Origin: Streptomyces longispororuber
GTDB lineage: Bacteria > Actinomycetota > Actinomycetes > Streptomycetales > Streptomycetaceae
DNA length: 64,000 nt
Reading direction: 5' to 3'
NCBI RefSeq assembly: GCF_024448165.1
Contig: NZ_JAMOLN010000019.1
Location: forward strand, 1 to 64,000
Shown here in pieces: positions 8,767-18,380 of this stretch; position 1 is the first letter of the stretch, and the number at the start of each line of letters is the position of its first letter. A program made the translations under genes and the position numbers. The notes beneath the pieces are model-generated. The model was not told the origin of the DNA. It saw only the letters and a program-made list of their open reading frames with translations, and searched no databases.

Positions 8767-11144
8767 CTCCTCGAGAGGGTCAGGGAGACGGTCGCGCCGT
8801 GCAGGCCGGCGGTGTCGACGGTGATCCGGGTGCCGGACCGGCCGCGGGCGACGGCGACGCCCCGGTCGGCCCGCCGCACCCGGTAGCCGCGCAGGTCGAG
8901 ATCGAGGACCACCCGGTCCCGCAGCTGGGTCGGATCGCTCACCGCCACCTCGACCTGACCGTCGCGCGGCCGCACGAGGACGGCGGCCGGGCCGTCGGAG
9001 GTGAGCTCACCCGCCTGCCCGGCCGCCCAGAAGTTCGCGGCGAGCAGCCCGTCGGCCGCGCGCCGCACCGCGTGCACGGCCGTCGACGCGGCCACCGTGC
9101 TCACCGGCGGCGCGAGCGCCACCTGCGCGGTCCGCTCGGCCGAGGCGCCCGGCAGCTGCAGCCAGCAGTAGCCCGCGTCCGAGGGCGCCGTGCCGTGGTC
9201 CTGCCACAGCGTGAGGTAGGGGCGCGTGACCGGGGTGTCCGTGCCGTACTTGATGTTGATGTCCCGCCAGGTCGCGGTGCGCTGCTCGCGCAGGGCCCGC
9301 AGCGCCGTCGGGTTCGGGAAGACGTAGCCGCCGGTCCCCGCGAGGTGCACGCCGCGCACGTTCTCGTACCCGGCGGTCCAGTCCGCGCCGGACGGTGCGA
9401 GGACCCCGTCCACGGTCAACTCGGCCGCGGCGTCGCGGAGTTTGCGGTTCTCGACGATCGTCTCGACCGGTCCGGCGCCGGCCGTGATCCCCGAGCCGAC
9501 GTGCACGATCACGTCGTCCAGGCAGAACCAGCTCTTGAGCACCCTGAGATCGCTCCCGAACGCCCGCAGGTCCTGCCCGTACGCGCCGAGCGTCGTGCCG
9601 GGCAGCGCCGCCCCGCCCGCCCAGTCGGCGGTGCTCGTGGTGCGCTGGCCCGCGGCGTCGGCGGGGCGCTGCGCGACGACCGTGGTACCGGCAAGCCGCA
9701 GCGGGTCCACGGTCGGCCAGTAGTCCTCGCTGTAGTGGCCGAGGTCGTCGTCGTACAGCAGGACCATGCCGTCGGACAGGTGCCAGCCGTGCAGGTTCTC
9801 GTTCTGGATGGACTCGTAGTTGTAGATGCGCGTGGAGCAGGCGGAGATGCCGAGCGTGAAGCCGGGACGGTGGTGCATCGCCTTGTCCATGCGCGGGAAC
9901 TGGCGGTGCGTCACCAGTGTGCCGCGCGGCTTCGTGGCGGAGGCGAGCAGACGCTGCGCGGCCACGAGCGAGGCCAGGTCGGTGACGTCGAGGAAGTCGC
10001 GGTACGTGTCCTCGGTGATCCACTGCTTGACCAGCGCCGCGAACCGGTCGGCGTCCGCGCCGGTCAGCCCCGGCAGCAGCCGCAGCACCGCCTCGATCAC
10101 GGTCTGCGCCGCGACGTGGCCCTGCTTGCTGGAGCGGGCGATCTCCCGGCCGCACACTCCGTGCTGCACGTCGCCGCGGGCGATGAGCGGCTCGAAGCCG
10201 TCCGTCACCCAGTGCCGCACGTTCGCGACGTCCGGGTCGGTGAGTTCCCAGGAGGTGCCGTCGAGCAGGTTCAGGAGCCGCGACAGATTGCCCAGCAGCT
10301 CCTTCCCGTAGCCGCCGTTGTAGGGGTGCTTGTAGTGCTGGAGGAAGGAACCGTCGGAGTAGAAGCCCTCGCCGGTGCCCGCACCGGCGTCCTGGAACGC
10401 GAGCACGCTGTTCGCACCGCCGCCGTCCACGTCGGACAGGGCGTCCCGTACCCGCGCCAGGTCGCTGCCGTCGCCGCGCAGGACCGCGTTGACCGCGACG
10501 ACCGTGCAGATCCAGACGCGGTTGGCGCCGGTGGCGATCTGCCGGTCCGCCCGCCACAGGTTCGGGTCGGGCGTGTAGTGGCGCACGGCGTCGTTGACCC
10601 GGGTCAGCCGGTCGGCGCCGAGCGCGTCGTGCAGCAGCACGGCCGTGTCGTTCAGGGCCAGGGCGCAGCCGATCTCCCAGTCCCAGTCGTTGTCGAAGCG
10701 GACGTGGCCGGGGCCGTAGCGGTTCTCCAGCATCCAGTCGACGCCCCGGCCGAGCAGCTCGGCGAGGGCCGGATCGCCGTACCGCGTCGTGCCGGGCACG
10801 GCCCACGCGGTGGCGGCGGTGGCGAGCCGCTTGAACGACGTGGTGACGTGGTTCGAGATCGCGGTGCTGGTCAGATCCGGCCACAGGCCGTCGGTGCGGG
10901 ACGGGTCGAGTCCCTTCAGGGCACTCGTCGCCGCCCGGTCGATCCGGGCGATCGCGGCGGCGATCCGCGGCTCGGCCGTGTCGAGCCCCGGTCCGCCGGT
11001 GAGCAGGGTGTGCCAGCGGGTGCGCAGCAGCGTCGTGTCGTCGGCGCCGGCGGCGTGCGCCGCGCTCAGCAGCGGCGTGGGCAGGGCGAGCGCGGCGAGG
11101 GTGGCGCCGGTGCCGGCCAGCACGGTGCGGCGGGTGGTGGTCAT
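8763..11144 (-). CDS. Secreted polysaccharide lyase family 8 (hyaluronate/chondroitin/xanthan lyase type)
   Basis: The 793-residue protein starts with a Tat signal (TTTRRTVLAGTG, then a hydrophobic run ending near AHAAG). Residues about 40-400 are the alpha/alpha toroid of PL8, with NDWDWEIG, TGANRVW and, from D264, DGSFLQHYKHPYNGGYG. That last motif supplies the catalytic histidine and tyrosine. GREIARSS follows. The remainder is the beta-sandwich region. PL8 enzymes cleave uronic-acid linkages by beta-elimination and leave 4,5-unsaturated ends. The start was taken at the Tat methionine, whose ATG overlaps the preceding stop by 4 bases. Hyaluronan, chondroitin and xanthan cannot be told apart by eye. 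Confidence 0.9.
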   Translation of the reverse strand: MTTTRRTVLAGTGATLAALALPTPLLSAAHAAGADDTTLLRTRWHTLLTGGPGLDTAEPRIAAAIARIDRAATSALKGLDPSRTDGLWPDLTSTAISNHVTTSFKRLATAATAWAVPGTTRYGDPALAELLGRGVDWMLENRYGPGHVRFDNDWDWEIGCALALNDTAVLLHDALGADRLTRVNDAVRHYTPDPNLWRADRQIATGANRVWICTVVAVNAVLRGDGSDLARVRDALSDVDGGGANSVLAFQDAGAGTGEGFYSDGSFLQHYKHPYNGGYGKELLGNLSRLLNLLDGTSWELTDPDVANVRHWVTDGFEPLIARGDVQHGVCGREIARSSKQGHVAAQTVIEAVLRLLPGLTGADADRFAALVKQWITEDTYRDFLDVTDLASLVAAQRLLASATKPRGTLVTHRQFPRMDKAMHHRPGFTLGISACSTRIYNYESIQNENLHGWHLSDGMVLLYDDDLGHYSEDYWPTVDPLRLAGTTVVAQRPADAAGQRTTSTADWAGGAALPGTTLGAYGQDLRAFGSDLRVLKSWFCLDDVIVHVGSGITAGAGPVETIVENRKLRDAAAELTVDGVLAPSGADWTAGYENVRGVHLAGTGGYVFPNPTALRALREQRTATWRDINIKYGTDTPVTRPYLTLWQDHGTAPSDAGYCWLQLPGASAERTAQVALAPPVSTVAASTAVHAVRRAADGLLAANFWAAGQAGELTSDGPAAVLVRPRDGQVEVAVSDPTQLRDRVVLDLDLRGYRVRRADRGVAVARGRSGTRITVDTAGLHGATVSLTLSRS

Positions 11145-12256
11145 GACGCGGCCCCGGCCGAGCAGAGGGCCGTCGGGTCGTAGTCGGCGCCGTAGGTGCC
11201 CACGGAGTTCCCGCCGGTGTTGCCGCTCATCGTGTTGCTGCACACCTGCCCCTGCGGCGTGCGCATGACCTTGATGCCGCCGCCCGCGTTGTCGGTGATC
11301 GTGTTGCCGTAGACCTCGGTGTCGATGCCGTCGGTGGCCGTGTCGCCGCCGAGCCGGACGCCCGCGCCCGTGTTGTCGTGCAGGGTGTTGTACCGGAAGA
11401 TGTTGCCGCTGCCGCGCGCGTCGAGACCACCGGAGCTGGCGTCACGCTGCTGCGAACAGTCGTTGTACTCCACGTAGTTGTGGGTGGAGTTCTCCTTCAC
11501 GTCGACGCACTCGTTGCCGCGCGTGGCGATCGTGTTGTGGTGGATGCGGTTGTTCTTGCTGACGTCGGGGGCCGCGTCCGGTGCGCCGTTCGCGCCCTGC
11601 TGCTCGGGGGCCGTGCCGAGGTAGATGCCCTCGCCGTTCTTGCCGCCCCCGCCGAACTTGAAGTCGGCGACGCCGCAGTCGCTGATCGTGTTGCCCGACA
11701 CGTCGGCGCCGGTGATCAGATAGCGCAGCCGCAGGCACTCGTCGGCCGCGTTCTTGAGCGTCATGTCCGTGATGCTCAGGGCGTTCACGCCGTTGCCCGG
11801 GGTGGTGCTCATGACGTAGACGAGCTTGAGACGGTAGCCGGCCACGTCGCTCGACGAGCCGAACAGGCCGTCCACGGTGAACCCGTCGAGCACGGTGCCG
11901 TCGTGCTGCACCTGCACGATGCGGGCGTTGCCCGCGCCCTTGACCACGGCGGTCGACGGACCGGTGAGGGTGACGTTCTCGCGGCGCGTCACGACGTCCT
12001 GCCGGTAGGTGCCCGACGCCAGGTGGACGACGGCGCCCTCCGGCGCCACGTCCAGCGCGTGCTGGATGGTGGCGAACGGCGCGCCCGACGACGTGCCGGC
12101 GTTGCCGTCGCTGCCGCTCGGCGCGACGTAGTACGCGGACGCGGCCGACGCCGGTGCGGCGGGCAGGGCCAGGGCGGCGCAGGCGCCGAGGGCCAGCGCG
12201 TACAGGGCGCGCGCGGACGGTCTCGGCAGTCTCGGCGGCTTCGGCAGGTGCGACAT
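11141..12256 (-). CDS. Secreted right-handed parallel beta-helix protein (possible polysaccharide lyase)
   Basis: This 371-residue protein has a Sec signal (ALYALALGACAALALP, cleavage near ASA around residue 37). Next comes YYVAPSGSDGNAGTSSGAPF, the usual opening of pectate-lyase-fold proteins. Asparagine-rich coils follow (NNRIHHNTI, NYVEYNDC, NIFRYNTLHDN, TEVYGNTITDN). The fold is clear, but it also occurs in lyases, glycosidases and epimerases, and no catalytic set stands out. Its start overlaps the upstream stop (TGATG), and GAGAGGA precedes it. With a secreted PL8 next door, a second extracellular depolymerase is the simplest reading. Confidence 0.82.
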   Translation of the reverse strand: MSHLPKPPRLPRPSARALYALALGACAALALPAAPASAASAYYVAPSGSDGNAGTSSGAPFATIQHALDVAPEGAVVHLASGTYRQDVVTRRENVTLTGPSTAVVKGAGNARIVQVQHDGTVLDGFTVDGLFGSSSDVAGYRLKLVYVMSTTPGNGVNALSITDMTLKNAADECLRLRYLITGADVSGNTISDCGVADFKFGGGGKNGEGIYLGTAPEQQGANGAPDAAPDVSKNNRIHHNTIATRGNECVDVKENSTHNYVEYNDCSQQRDASSGGLDARGSGNIFRYNTLHDNTGAGVRLGGDTATDGIDTEVYGNTITDNAGGGIKVMRTPQGQVCSNTMSGNTGGNSVGTYGADYDPTALCSAGAAS

Positions 12257-12876
12257 CAGGTGGTCCTCTCTGGTTGCGGTGCGGCGAGGTGCAGGGCGAG
12301 CAGGACGGGCACGCTCGGACCGAACAGCAGCGGGCCGAGCGGGATGGGCAGGGTCAGGACGACCGCGGAGACCGCGGCGCCGAGCAGGGCGGTGCCGCGG
12401 GCGGGCGAGGCGAAGGCCAGGGCGAGCGCCCGCCGGTGCCACTCGGCGGGCGGTTCGTCGGGGGCGAGGCCCGCGTGCGCCGCGAAGGCGGTGCAGTGGA
12501 CGAACAGAGCGGCCCCGAGACCCGCCTGCGCGGCCAGCAGCACGAACGCGTACGGGCTCGAACGGCCGGTCAGGAACAGCGAGTTGGCGGCGAGCACGGA
12601 CACGGCCGCCGCCGTCAGCGCACTGTGCCGCCACAGGACGCGCCAGTAGCGGGGGAACGCGCCGAACACCCCGGTGAAGGACCAGTTGTCCCCGTCGGAG
12701 CGCCAGCGCTGAAGGGTGTGCGCGAGGGCGGCCAGCGCCGGCAGCCAGGTGACCACCCCGAGCGCGATGACGACGAACGCGGCGCCCGCGGCGGCCGGTT
12801 GGGCGATCCAGTCGAGCACCCGCAGCAGTCGGCCCCGACCGCTGCCGCGCCCGGCGACGGACCAGGACAGCGTCAT
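12256..12876 (-). CDS. DUF624 (YesL-type) membrane protein
   Basis: The 206-residue protein has four to five hydrophobic segments and the DUF624 pattern: an N-terminal amphipathic part, WLPALAALAHTLQRW, then NWSFTGVFGAFPRYWR before the later spans. YesL-like proteins lie in sugar-acid and rhamnogalacturonan loci beside ABC importers of the same class as here, but their function is unknown. It overlaps genes on both sides (ATGA at 12873-12876, TGATG at 12256), so it is embedded in the operon and probably required in fixed ratio. Confidence 0.8.
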   Translation of the reverse strand: MTLSWSVAGRGSGRGRLLRVLDWIAQPAAAGAAFVVIALGVVTWLPALAALAHTLQRWRSDGDNWSFTGVFGAFPRYWRVLWRHSALTAAAVSVLAANSLFLTGRSSPYAFVLLAAQAGLGAALFVHCTAFAAHAGLAPDEPPAEWHRRALALAFASPARGTALLGAAVSAVVLTLPIPLGPLLFGPSVPVLLALHLAAPQPERTT

Positions 12877-14861
12877 CGCTCCACCACCGCTCCGGTGTAC
12901 GGCTCGGCCCACTCCCGGACCGGCCGCCCGGACAGGGCCAGCCGCCGGGCCGCCACCACGTACGGGGCGCGGCCCGGCGCGAGCAGCACCGCCGCCGCGT
13001 CCGCCGTCACCTCGGCGGTACGGATCGCGTGGTCGGCGGGGGAGAGCAGCACCGTCTCCGTGCCGTCCGGGGTGTCGAGGACGACGCCGTGCGGCACGGC
13101 GCGGGCCGTCGCCGCCCCGGCCCCGGGTTCGATCGTCGTCAGGAAGCCCGCGCGTTCCCGGGCGGGGGTCGTCACCGACAGCGTGTGCAAGGTGTGCGTG
13201 ATGCTCAACTCCGGTGTGCTGGAAGTGGGGTTGGCGGCCACGTGGGTCTCCTCCGAGGTGACGTCGGCGTCGTCGGGGGCGAGGCGGCGCAGCCACGCGC
13301 GGGCGTCGCCCGAGCGGATCAGCCGGTCCCGGCCGTCCGCCGGTCCGACGGTGGTCGGCGCGTCCGTCTGCAACAGGAACGTCCAGGAGCGCGGCGCCCC
13401 GGCCTCGGCGTCGTCGGACAGCACGAGCCGCCCCGACGGGGTGCAGACCAGGGTGCGGTCCAGGCGTCGCACGTCGAGCTCGGCCGGGTACATCGCGCCG
13501 ATCTCCGCGGTGCCGTGCGCCCAGCCGCCGTCCGCCAGCACGTCCCGCATCCGGGCCTGCTGCTCGAACGGCAGCCCCTCGTACACGTGGTAGCGGTCCT
13601 CGCCCGCGAAGCCCCGGCCGTCGACCAGGAGCAGGTTGTGGTGTGCGGCCCGCTTGCGGTTGCTGTAGCCCTCGTCCACGGCGAGGAAGGCGCCCTGGGA
13701 GGTGAGGACGAAGGAGCCGGAGTCCGGGTGGTGGTGCCCCTGGTTGAGGGTCTCCCGGCCGAGCTCCGACCGGTGCTTCGCCGACGTCTCCCAGGCCTGG
13801 TGCCCGCCGCCCGGCGACGCCTTGAACGACACGAACGTCGCCGCCGCGTCCCAGCCGGTACGGGCCGTCAGCAGCCCCAGGTCGGGGAAGTACGCGTGCG
13901 TGCGCCCGGGTGCCACCGGCGGCACCGACGGGTCGTGCCACAGGTACTCCAGATACGCCTCCGCCCGGATCCCCGGCCGCACCCCGCTCAACGCGGCCTC
14001 GCCGTCGAAGAGTTCACGGTCCACGAGGTCGGCGAGCCACTGCGCCTCGCCGATCCCGAACCGCGCGGCGAGCCGCCGGTACAGGGCGACGCTGTGGCCA
14101 CTGCGCCGGTCGTGGCAGTCGCCGTGGCCGGCCTGCTCGGCGAAACCCGGCGCCGACTGGTGCAGCCGGAAGCCGAAGGTGTGTTCCATGAAGCCGCCCC
14201 GGCCCCACCAGTCGAGGCCCTCGCGCTCCTGGAGCAGATCCAGGTGGATCGCCAGCCACGGCACCCCGTACCGCCAGTAGACGACGCCCTCCGCGTGCGA
14301 GCCGTCGGCGGGCAGCGCGTCCAGCACCCGCCCGAGGTTGTCCCTGGCGCGCTCCGTCCACTCCTCCCGGCCCAGCGCGTATCCGGCCGTGGCCAGACCC
14401 GCGTAACAGATCCAGTTGTGGTTCTGCCAGTACGAGGACGACCACCAGCGGCCCTCGGTGGCCACCGCGAACTCGTACAACCGGCGCCCCTGGACCAGGA
14501 GTTTGTAGCGCAGCAGGTCCGCGAGGTCGGGGGAGAGGGCGTCGCCCAGCCAGTGGTGGGCGAGGCCGAGGCCGTGCAGCAGCCAGCCCGCGTCCAGGTC
14601 GTGGTCGGGCATGTGCGCGCGGCCCCAGTGCGGGAAGCGGACCGCCGCCGCGATCCACCGCTCGGCCTCCGCCAGGTGCGCCGGATCCCCGGTGACGCGG
14701 TACGCGAGCGCCGGGTTCGCGGCGGCCGGACCCAGCCAGGTGATGCTGGCCATCGGGTGCCGGGCCGGCGGCACCAGCGCCCGGTGCCGCACCGCCTCGT
14801 CGAGCAGCCGGCGCTCCTGGTAGGGGCGGGGACCGGCGGGCGGCGTCGCGGACAGCAGCAC
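12873..14861 (-). CDS. Heparinase II/III-family protein (large, probably cytoplasmic)
   Basis: The 662-residue protein combines an N-terminal alpha/alpha toroid with EGVVYWRYG (Y195) and a C-terminal heparinase II/III beta-sheet domain whose hallmark is HHHPDSGSF (H376-H378, D380). It resembles DUF4962/PL15-type oligosaccharide lyases that release monosaccharides from chain ends. No signal peptide precedes the toroid, so it likely acts on imported oligosaccharides. The GTG start lies one base after the stop of the second heparinase-like gene. Exact PL family is not assigned. Confidence 0.85.
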   Translation of the reverse strand: MLLSATPPAGPRPYQERRLLDEAVRHRALVPPARHPMASITWLGPAAANPALAYRVTGDPAHLAEAERWIAAAVRFPHWGRAHMPDHDLDAGWLLHGLGLAHHWLGDALSPDLADLLRYKLLVQGRRLYEFAVATEGRWWSSSYWQNHNWICYAGLATAGYALGREEWTERARDNLGRVLDALPADGSHAEGVVYWRYGVPWLAIHLDLLQEREGLDWWGRGGFMEHTFGFRLHQSAPGFAEQAGHGDCHDRRSGHSVALYRRLAARFGIGEAQWLADLVDRELFDGEAALSGVRPGIRAEAYLEYLWHDPSVPPVAPGRTHAYFPDLGLLTARTGWDAAATFVSFKASPGGGHQAWETSAKHRSELGRETLNQGHHHPDSGSFVLTSQGAFLAVDEGYSNRKRAAHHNLLLVDGRGFAGEDRYHVYEGLPFEQQARMRDVLADGGWAHGTAEIGAMYPAELDVRRLDRTLVCTPSGRLVLSDDAEAGAPRSWTFLLQTDAPTTVGPADGRDRLIRSGDARAWLRRLAPDDADVTSEETHVAANPTSSTPELSITHTLHTLSVTTPARERAGFLTTIEPGAGAATARAVPHGVVLDTPDGTETVLLSPADHAIRTAEVTADAAAVLLAPGRAPYVVAARRLALSGRPVREWAEPYTGAVVER

Positions 14862-14862
14862 G

Positions 14863-16683
14863 TCAGACCCCCGTCCCGTGCACGGCCCGGGAGCCGTCCG
14901 CCAGGTCCACCACGACCTCGTCCCCGGCCAGCCGCACGCCCGTCACCGCCGGGCCCTCGGCCGCGCTCTGGTACACCGAGACGAGCACGAACCGGTCAGC
15001 CGTCGCCGTGAAGTCGACCCAGCTGCGCGTCAGTTGGGGGTCGTCGGCCGGACCGGGCCCGGGACGGGTCACCGGCCGCACGGGGACCGACGCCGCGTGC
15101 CAGCCGTGCAGCACCTCGTCGTCGCCGTACCAGGTCGTGCGGACCGCTCCGTCCGGCTGCACCTGGACGTCGAGGGCGACGCCCGGACGCAGCTGGCCGG
15201 TCACCTGCCGCTCGTCACCGGCCACCACCGTCAGCACGTCCACGAGGTGGCAGGCGCCCGCCTCGACCCGGCGCACCGCCCGCACCCCCTGGTACGCGTC
15301 CGTCACCTCGGCCGTCACCGACGTCGCGTCCCGCGCCAGGAGCCGGCCCGCGCACTCCGCCTGCTCGGCACCGTCCACCCGGAACGCCGGATGCGCGGCC
15401 GTCGAGGCGTAGTGGTCACGGAACTCGGCGTGCGCGTACGGCACTTCACCCGGATCCGGCTGCCAGCACGCGCCCGCCCCGTACAGCGACAGAGCGAGCT
15501 TGTCGCGGTGGCCGTGCGAACCGCCGTGCGGCCCGAACGCGAGGACGGCCTGCACCCCCGCGGCCCGTACGACCGCGTATCCCGCCTCGTCGAACACGGT
15601 GACCGGCGCGGGCGCCGGGCGCTCCGGCAGGGCCGGGCCGGCGAACCAGCCCGTCCCCGCCACGAGCAGATCCAGCCCGTCGTCCGCCGCACCCGCCTCG
15701 GCGCGCGCCCGCCGGGCGACCGCGTCGAGCCGCGGCGACGGCGTGAACTCCTGTGCCAGCGCGCACAGTTCGAGCCATTCGAGAGCGAGTGGGGCGCGCA
15801 GGTAGGGGCCATCGTTGAGGGCGGGCAGTACCCCGCCGTCCGTGGCGATCGCCGCGAGGACGTCCACCATGCCGGCCAGGCGCTGGGCCACGTCGGACGG
15901 CACGTCGGCGGGGGCGACGCCGCGCAGCGCGAGCAGCGCGGCCCGCAGCACGAACCCGTGGTAGTACGTGCTGCCCTCCCACTCCCAGCCGTCGCCGCCG
16001 ACGCACGCCCGCAGCTGTGCGTACAGCCCGTGCGGGCCGTCGAGCCACTGCTTGGCGCCGTCCCACTCCGTCCCGCGCACCAGGGCCGCGGCCCGGCCCG
16101 TCGCGATGCCCGCCGCCGTCAGCCACGTCGTGTAGTTCGACGCCAGATCGCCCCGGTCGACCAGGACGTGCCGGGACTCCAGCGCGGCCCGCTCCAGCTC
16201 GTCGAGCAGCGGCAGCAGCCCTTCGGTGCCGGGCGCGCCGCGCAGCGCGAGCGTCCACACCGCGTGCCCGACGTTCACCGCCCAGATCGCATCGGTCAGC
16301 GCCTGGTGGAAGAGGCGGCCGCGCAGCATCCAGGACTGCGCGCCCTCGTGCCCCTCGGCGGCCAACTCCCGGTACACGTCCGCGTATTCGAGAAGCAGCC
16401 GAACCGCCTCTGTGTCCGTGCCGTCCGTGCCGTCCGTGCCGTCTTCGCCGCGCAGCGCCAGGACCCGGATGTGGCGCGCCCACGCCTGATGGGAGAGGAC
16501 CGTCCACGCGCCCCGCACCTCGGGGGTGTCCACCCGGCAGCCGCGGGCGCACAGCGCCCCGCCCTCGGGGAACACCCCGGACAGCACGTCACCGTGATCC
16601 AGTTCGAGACCGTGCGCGGGACACACGAACGCGTGCCACCAGCCGCCCCGCTCCCGCGGGATCATCCGGTTCACCGGGGCCAT
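14863..16683 (-). CDS. Second heparinase II/III-family protein
   Basis: The 606-residue protein begins with RERGGWWHAFVCPAHG, a common N-terminus of actinobacterial heparinase II/III proteins. It carries NYTTWL (N183) and STYYHGF in the toroid, and HGHRDKLALS (H390, H392, D394) in the C-terminal domain, matching catalytic positions of PL12/PL15/PL21 enzymes. No secretion signal is visible. The chosen ATG at 16683 overlaps the SDR stop by 13 bases; an in-frame ATG at 16665 is equally possible, and neither has a strong ribosome site. A 9-bp tandem repeat within it encodes DGTDGTDGTD. It differs in sequence and length from its neighbour, so the two probably cut different bonds. Confidence 0.84.
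   Translation of the reverse strand: MAPVNRMIPRERGGWWHAFVCPAHGLELDHGDVLSGVFPEGGALCARGCRVDTPEVRGAWTVLSHQAWARHIRVLALRGEDGTDGTDGTDTEAVRLLLEYADVYRELAAEGHEGAQSWMLRGRLFHQALTDAIWAVNVGHAVWTLALRGAPGTEGLLPLLDELERAALESRHVLVDRGDLASNYTTWLTAAGIATGRAAALVRGTEWDGAKQWLDGPHGLYAQLRACVGGDGWEWEGSTYYHGFVLRAALLALRGVAPADVPSDVAQRLAGMVDVLAAIATDGGVLPALNDGPYLRAPLALEWLELCALAQEFTPSPRLDAVARRARAEAGAADDGLDLLVAGTGWFAGPALPERPAPAPVTVFDEAGYAVVRAAGVQAVLAFGPHGGSHGHRDKLALSLYGAGACWQPDPGEVPYAHAEFRDHYASTAAHPAFRVDGAEQAECAGRLLARDATSVTAEVTDAYQGVRAVRRVEAGACHLVDVLTVVAGDERQVTGQLRPGVALDVQVQPDGAVRTTWYGDDEVLHGWHAASVPVRPVTRPGPGPADDPQLTRSWVDFTATADRFVLVSVYQSAAEGPAVTGVRLAGDEVVVDLADGSRAVHGTGV
16414..16443. repeat. In-frame 9-bp microsatellite (3.3 copies of GTCCGTGCC)
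   Basis: Three identical 9-mers plus GTC lie inside the heparinase-like gene and add a Gly-Thr-Asp tripeptide array. Because the unit is a multiple of three, slippage would change length without breaking the frame. Confidence 0.8.
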
Positions 16684-17435
16684 ACGCCACCGTCGATGTC
16701 CAGCGTCGTACCGGTGAGGAAACCGGCGGCGGGCGAGGCGAGGTGGACGACGGACGCCGCCACGTCCTCGGGCGTGCCGGGCCGGCCGACGGGGATGCCC
16801 GCGGCCATCGCCGCCTGCGCCTCGGGCGCCGTGAACGTGTCGTGGAACGCGGTGCCCTTGATGAAGCCCGGCGCGACCGCGTTCACCGTCACGCCCGACG
16901 CCGCGACCTCCTTGGCGAGCGCCTTGGTGAAGCCGCGGATGCCGGCCTTCGCGGCGGCGTACGCCACCGAGCCGGGGCCGCCGCCGTTGTGCGCGGCCAG
17001 CGACGACATGGTGACGATGCGCCCGGCGGACGACTCGGCCAGGTGCGGCAGCGCGGCCCGGCAGGTGCGGAACGTGGAGGTCAGGTTCGCGTCGACGACC
17101 TGGTCGAAGTGGGCGTCGCTCATCTCCGCGACGGTCGCCCGGCCGATCAGATGGCCCGCGTTGCACACGAGGACGTCGAGCCCGCCGAGGAATCCGGTGG
17201 CCTCCGCGACGAGCCGGTCCACCTCCGCCGTGACGGTGACATCGGCCTGGAACGCCTTGGCGCGCCGGCCCAGCTGCTCGATCGCGGCGACCGTGAGCCC
17301 GGCCTCGTCGGCCGAGCTGCGGTAGTGCACGGCGACGTCGCAGCCCGCCTCGGCGAGCGCGACGGCGATGGCCCGGCCGATGCCGTGACCCGCGCCGGTC
17401 ACGAGCGCACGGGAACCCTGGAGATCACTGGACAT
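16671..17435 (-). CDS. SDR-family oxidoreductase (candidate sugar-acid reductase/dehydrogenase)
   Basis: This classical 254-residue short-chain dehydrogenase has TGAGHGIG for NAD(P) binding (about residue 13), NAG near residue 92, catalytic SS with YAAAK about 13 residues later, and a C-terminal DGGVWPR. Its place between the permeases and the lyases suggests a sugar-acid step. In alginate and pectin routes an SDR reduces 4-deoxy-5-keto-uronate or acts as KduD, but this assignment is contextual only. No strong ribosome site is seen; GAAAGG lies 13 bases upstream of the ATG. Confidence 0.87.
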   Translation of the reverse strand: MSSDLQGSRALVTGAGHGIGRAIAVALAEAGCDVAVHYRSSADEAGLTVAAIEQLGRRAKAFQADVTVTAEVDRLVAEATGFLGGLDVLVCNAGHLIGRATVAEMSDAHFDQVVDANLTSTFRTCRAALPHLAESSAGRIVTMSSLAAHNGGGPGSVAYAAAKAGIRGFTKALAKEVAASGVTVNAVAPGFIKGTAFHDTFTAPEAQAAMAAGIPVGRPGTPEDVAASVVHLASPAAGFLTGTTLDIDGGVWPR

Positions 17436-17498
17436 GCGGAGGAAGACCTTTCACGAAGCGAACGAGGAGAGAGTGGAGAGCAGGGGGAGAAGGGGGTG

Positions 17499-18380
17499 TC
17501 ACTTGAGGCCGGTGTGCGCGAACCCCTGGACGAAGTAGCGCTGTCCGACGAGGAAGAGCAGCACCATGGGCAGCGTCGCGAGCGTCGTGCCGGCCATGAG
17601 GAAGTGCCACTGGGTGCCGTTCTCGGTCTTGAAGACCGACAGGCCGACCTGGATGACGCGCAGACTGTCGGTGCGGGTCACGAGCAGCGGCCACAGGAAG
17701 TTGTTCCACGACGACTCGAAGGTCAGCAGCGCCACCGTGGTCAGGGCGGGCTTGACCTGCGGCGTCATGATCCGGGCGTAGATCCGGAACTCGCCGAGCC
17801 CGTCGAGCCGCGCCGCCTCCTCCAGCTCCACCGGCAGGTCCAGGTAGAACTGGCGGAACAGGAACACCGCGAACGGGGTGATCGCGCCGGGCACGATCAG
17901 CGCCCACCACGTGTCGAGCCAGCCGCTGCCGCCCTGCCCGAACAGGTCGTTGCCGCCCGCCAGCGGCATGAACCGCACGATCAGGAACTCCGGCAGGACC
18001 TTCGTGTACGTCGGGATCATCAGCGCCGCGACGAAGCAGTAGAACAGGAACTCACTGCCGCGGAACCTGATCCGGGCCAGCGCGTAGCCGGCCATCGACG
18101 CGAAGACCACGTTCAGGACGGTGTGGCTCGCCGCGATGACGAAGCTGTTGCGGGCGTACGTCGCGAACGGGGCGGCCCGCAGGGCGTCGGCGTAGTTCCC
18201 GAAGGCCCAGTGCGTGGGCAGCAGGCTCGTGTCGGCGGAGGCGATCTCCGCCGGTGTCTTCAGGGACGTCACGATCATCCACAGGAACGGCACCACCATC
18301 AGCAGCGCGACCAGGGACAGCGTGACGTACAGGGCGATGCGGCCGGGGGCCGGTGGCCGCCGGGTGTCAGTCGTGGCCAC
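17499..18380 (-). CDS. Carbohydrate ABC transporter permease (MalG-type)
   Basis: The 293-residue inner permease has six membrane segments. Its cytoplasmic EAA loop, EEAARLDGLGEFRIYARIMTP, contacts the ATPase. The N-terminus begins with a short charged stretch before the first span, as in MalG relatives of the CUT1 class. Its start overlaps the MalF-type gene by 14 bases. No ATPase gene is present in the window; streptomycetes commonly power CUT1 importers with one shared ATPase, MsiK, encoded elsewhere. Confidence 0.93.
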   Translation of the reverse strand: MATTDTRRPPAPGRIALYVTLSLVALLMVVPFLWMIVTSLKTPAEIASADTSLLPTHWAFGNYADALRAAPFATYARNSFVIAASHTVLNVVFASMAGYALARIRFRGSEFLFYCFVAALMIPTYTKVLPEFLIVRFMPLAGGNDLFGQGGSGWLDTWWALIVPGAITPFAVFLFRQFYLDLPVELEEAARLDGLGEFRIYARIMTPQVKPALTTVALLTFESSWNNFLWPLLVTRTDSLRVIQVGLSVFKTENGTQWHFLMAGTTLATLPMVLLFLVGQRYFVQGFAHTGLK

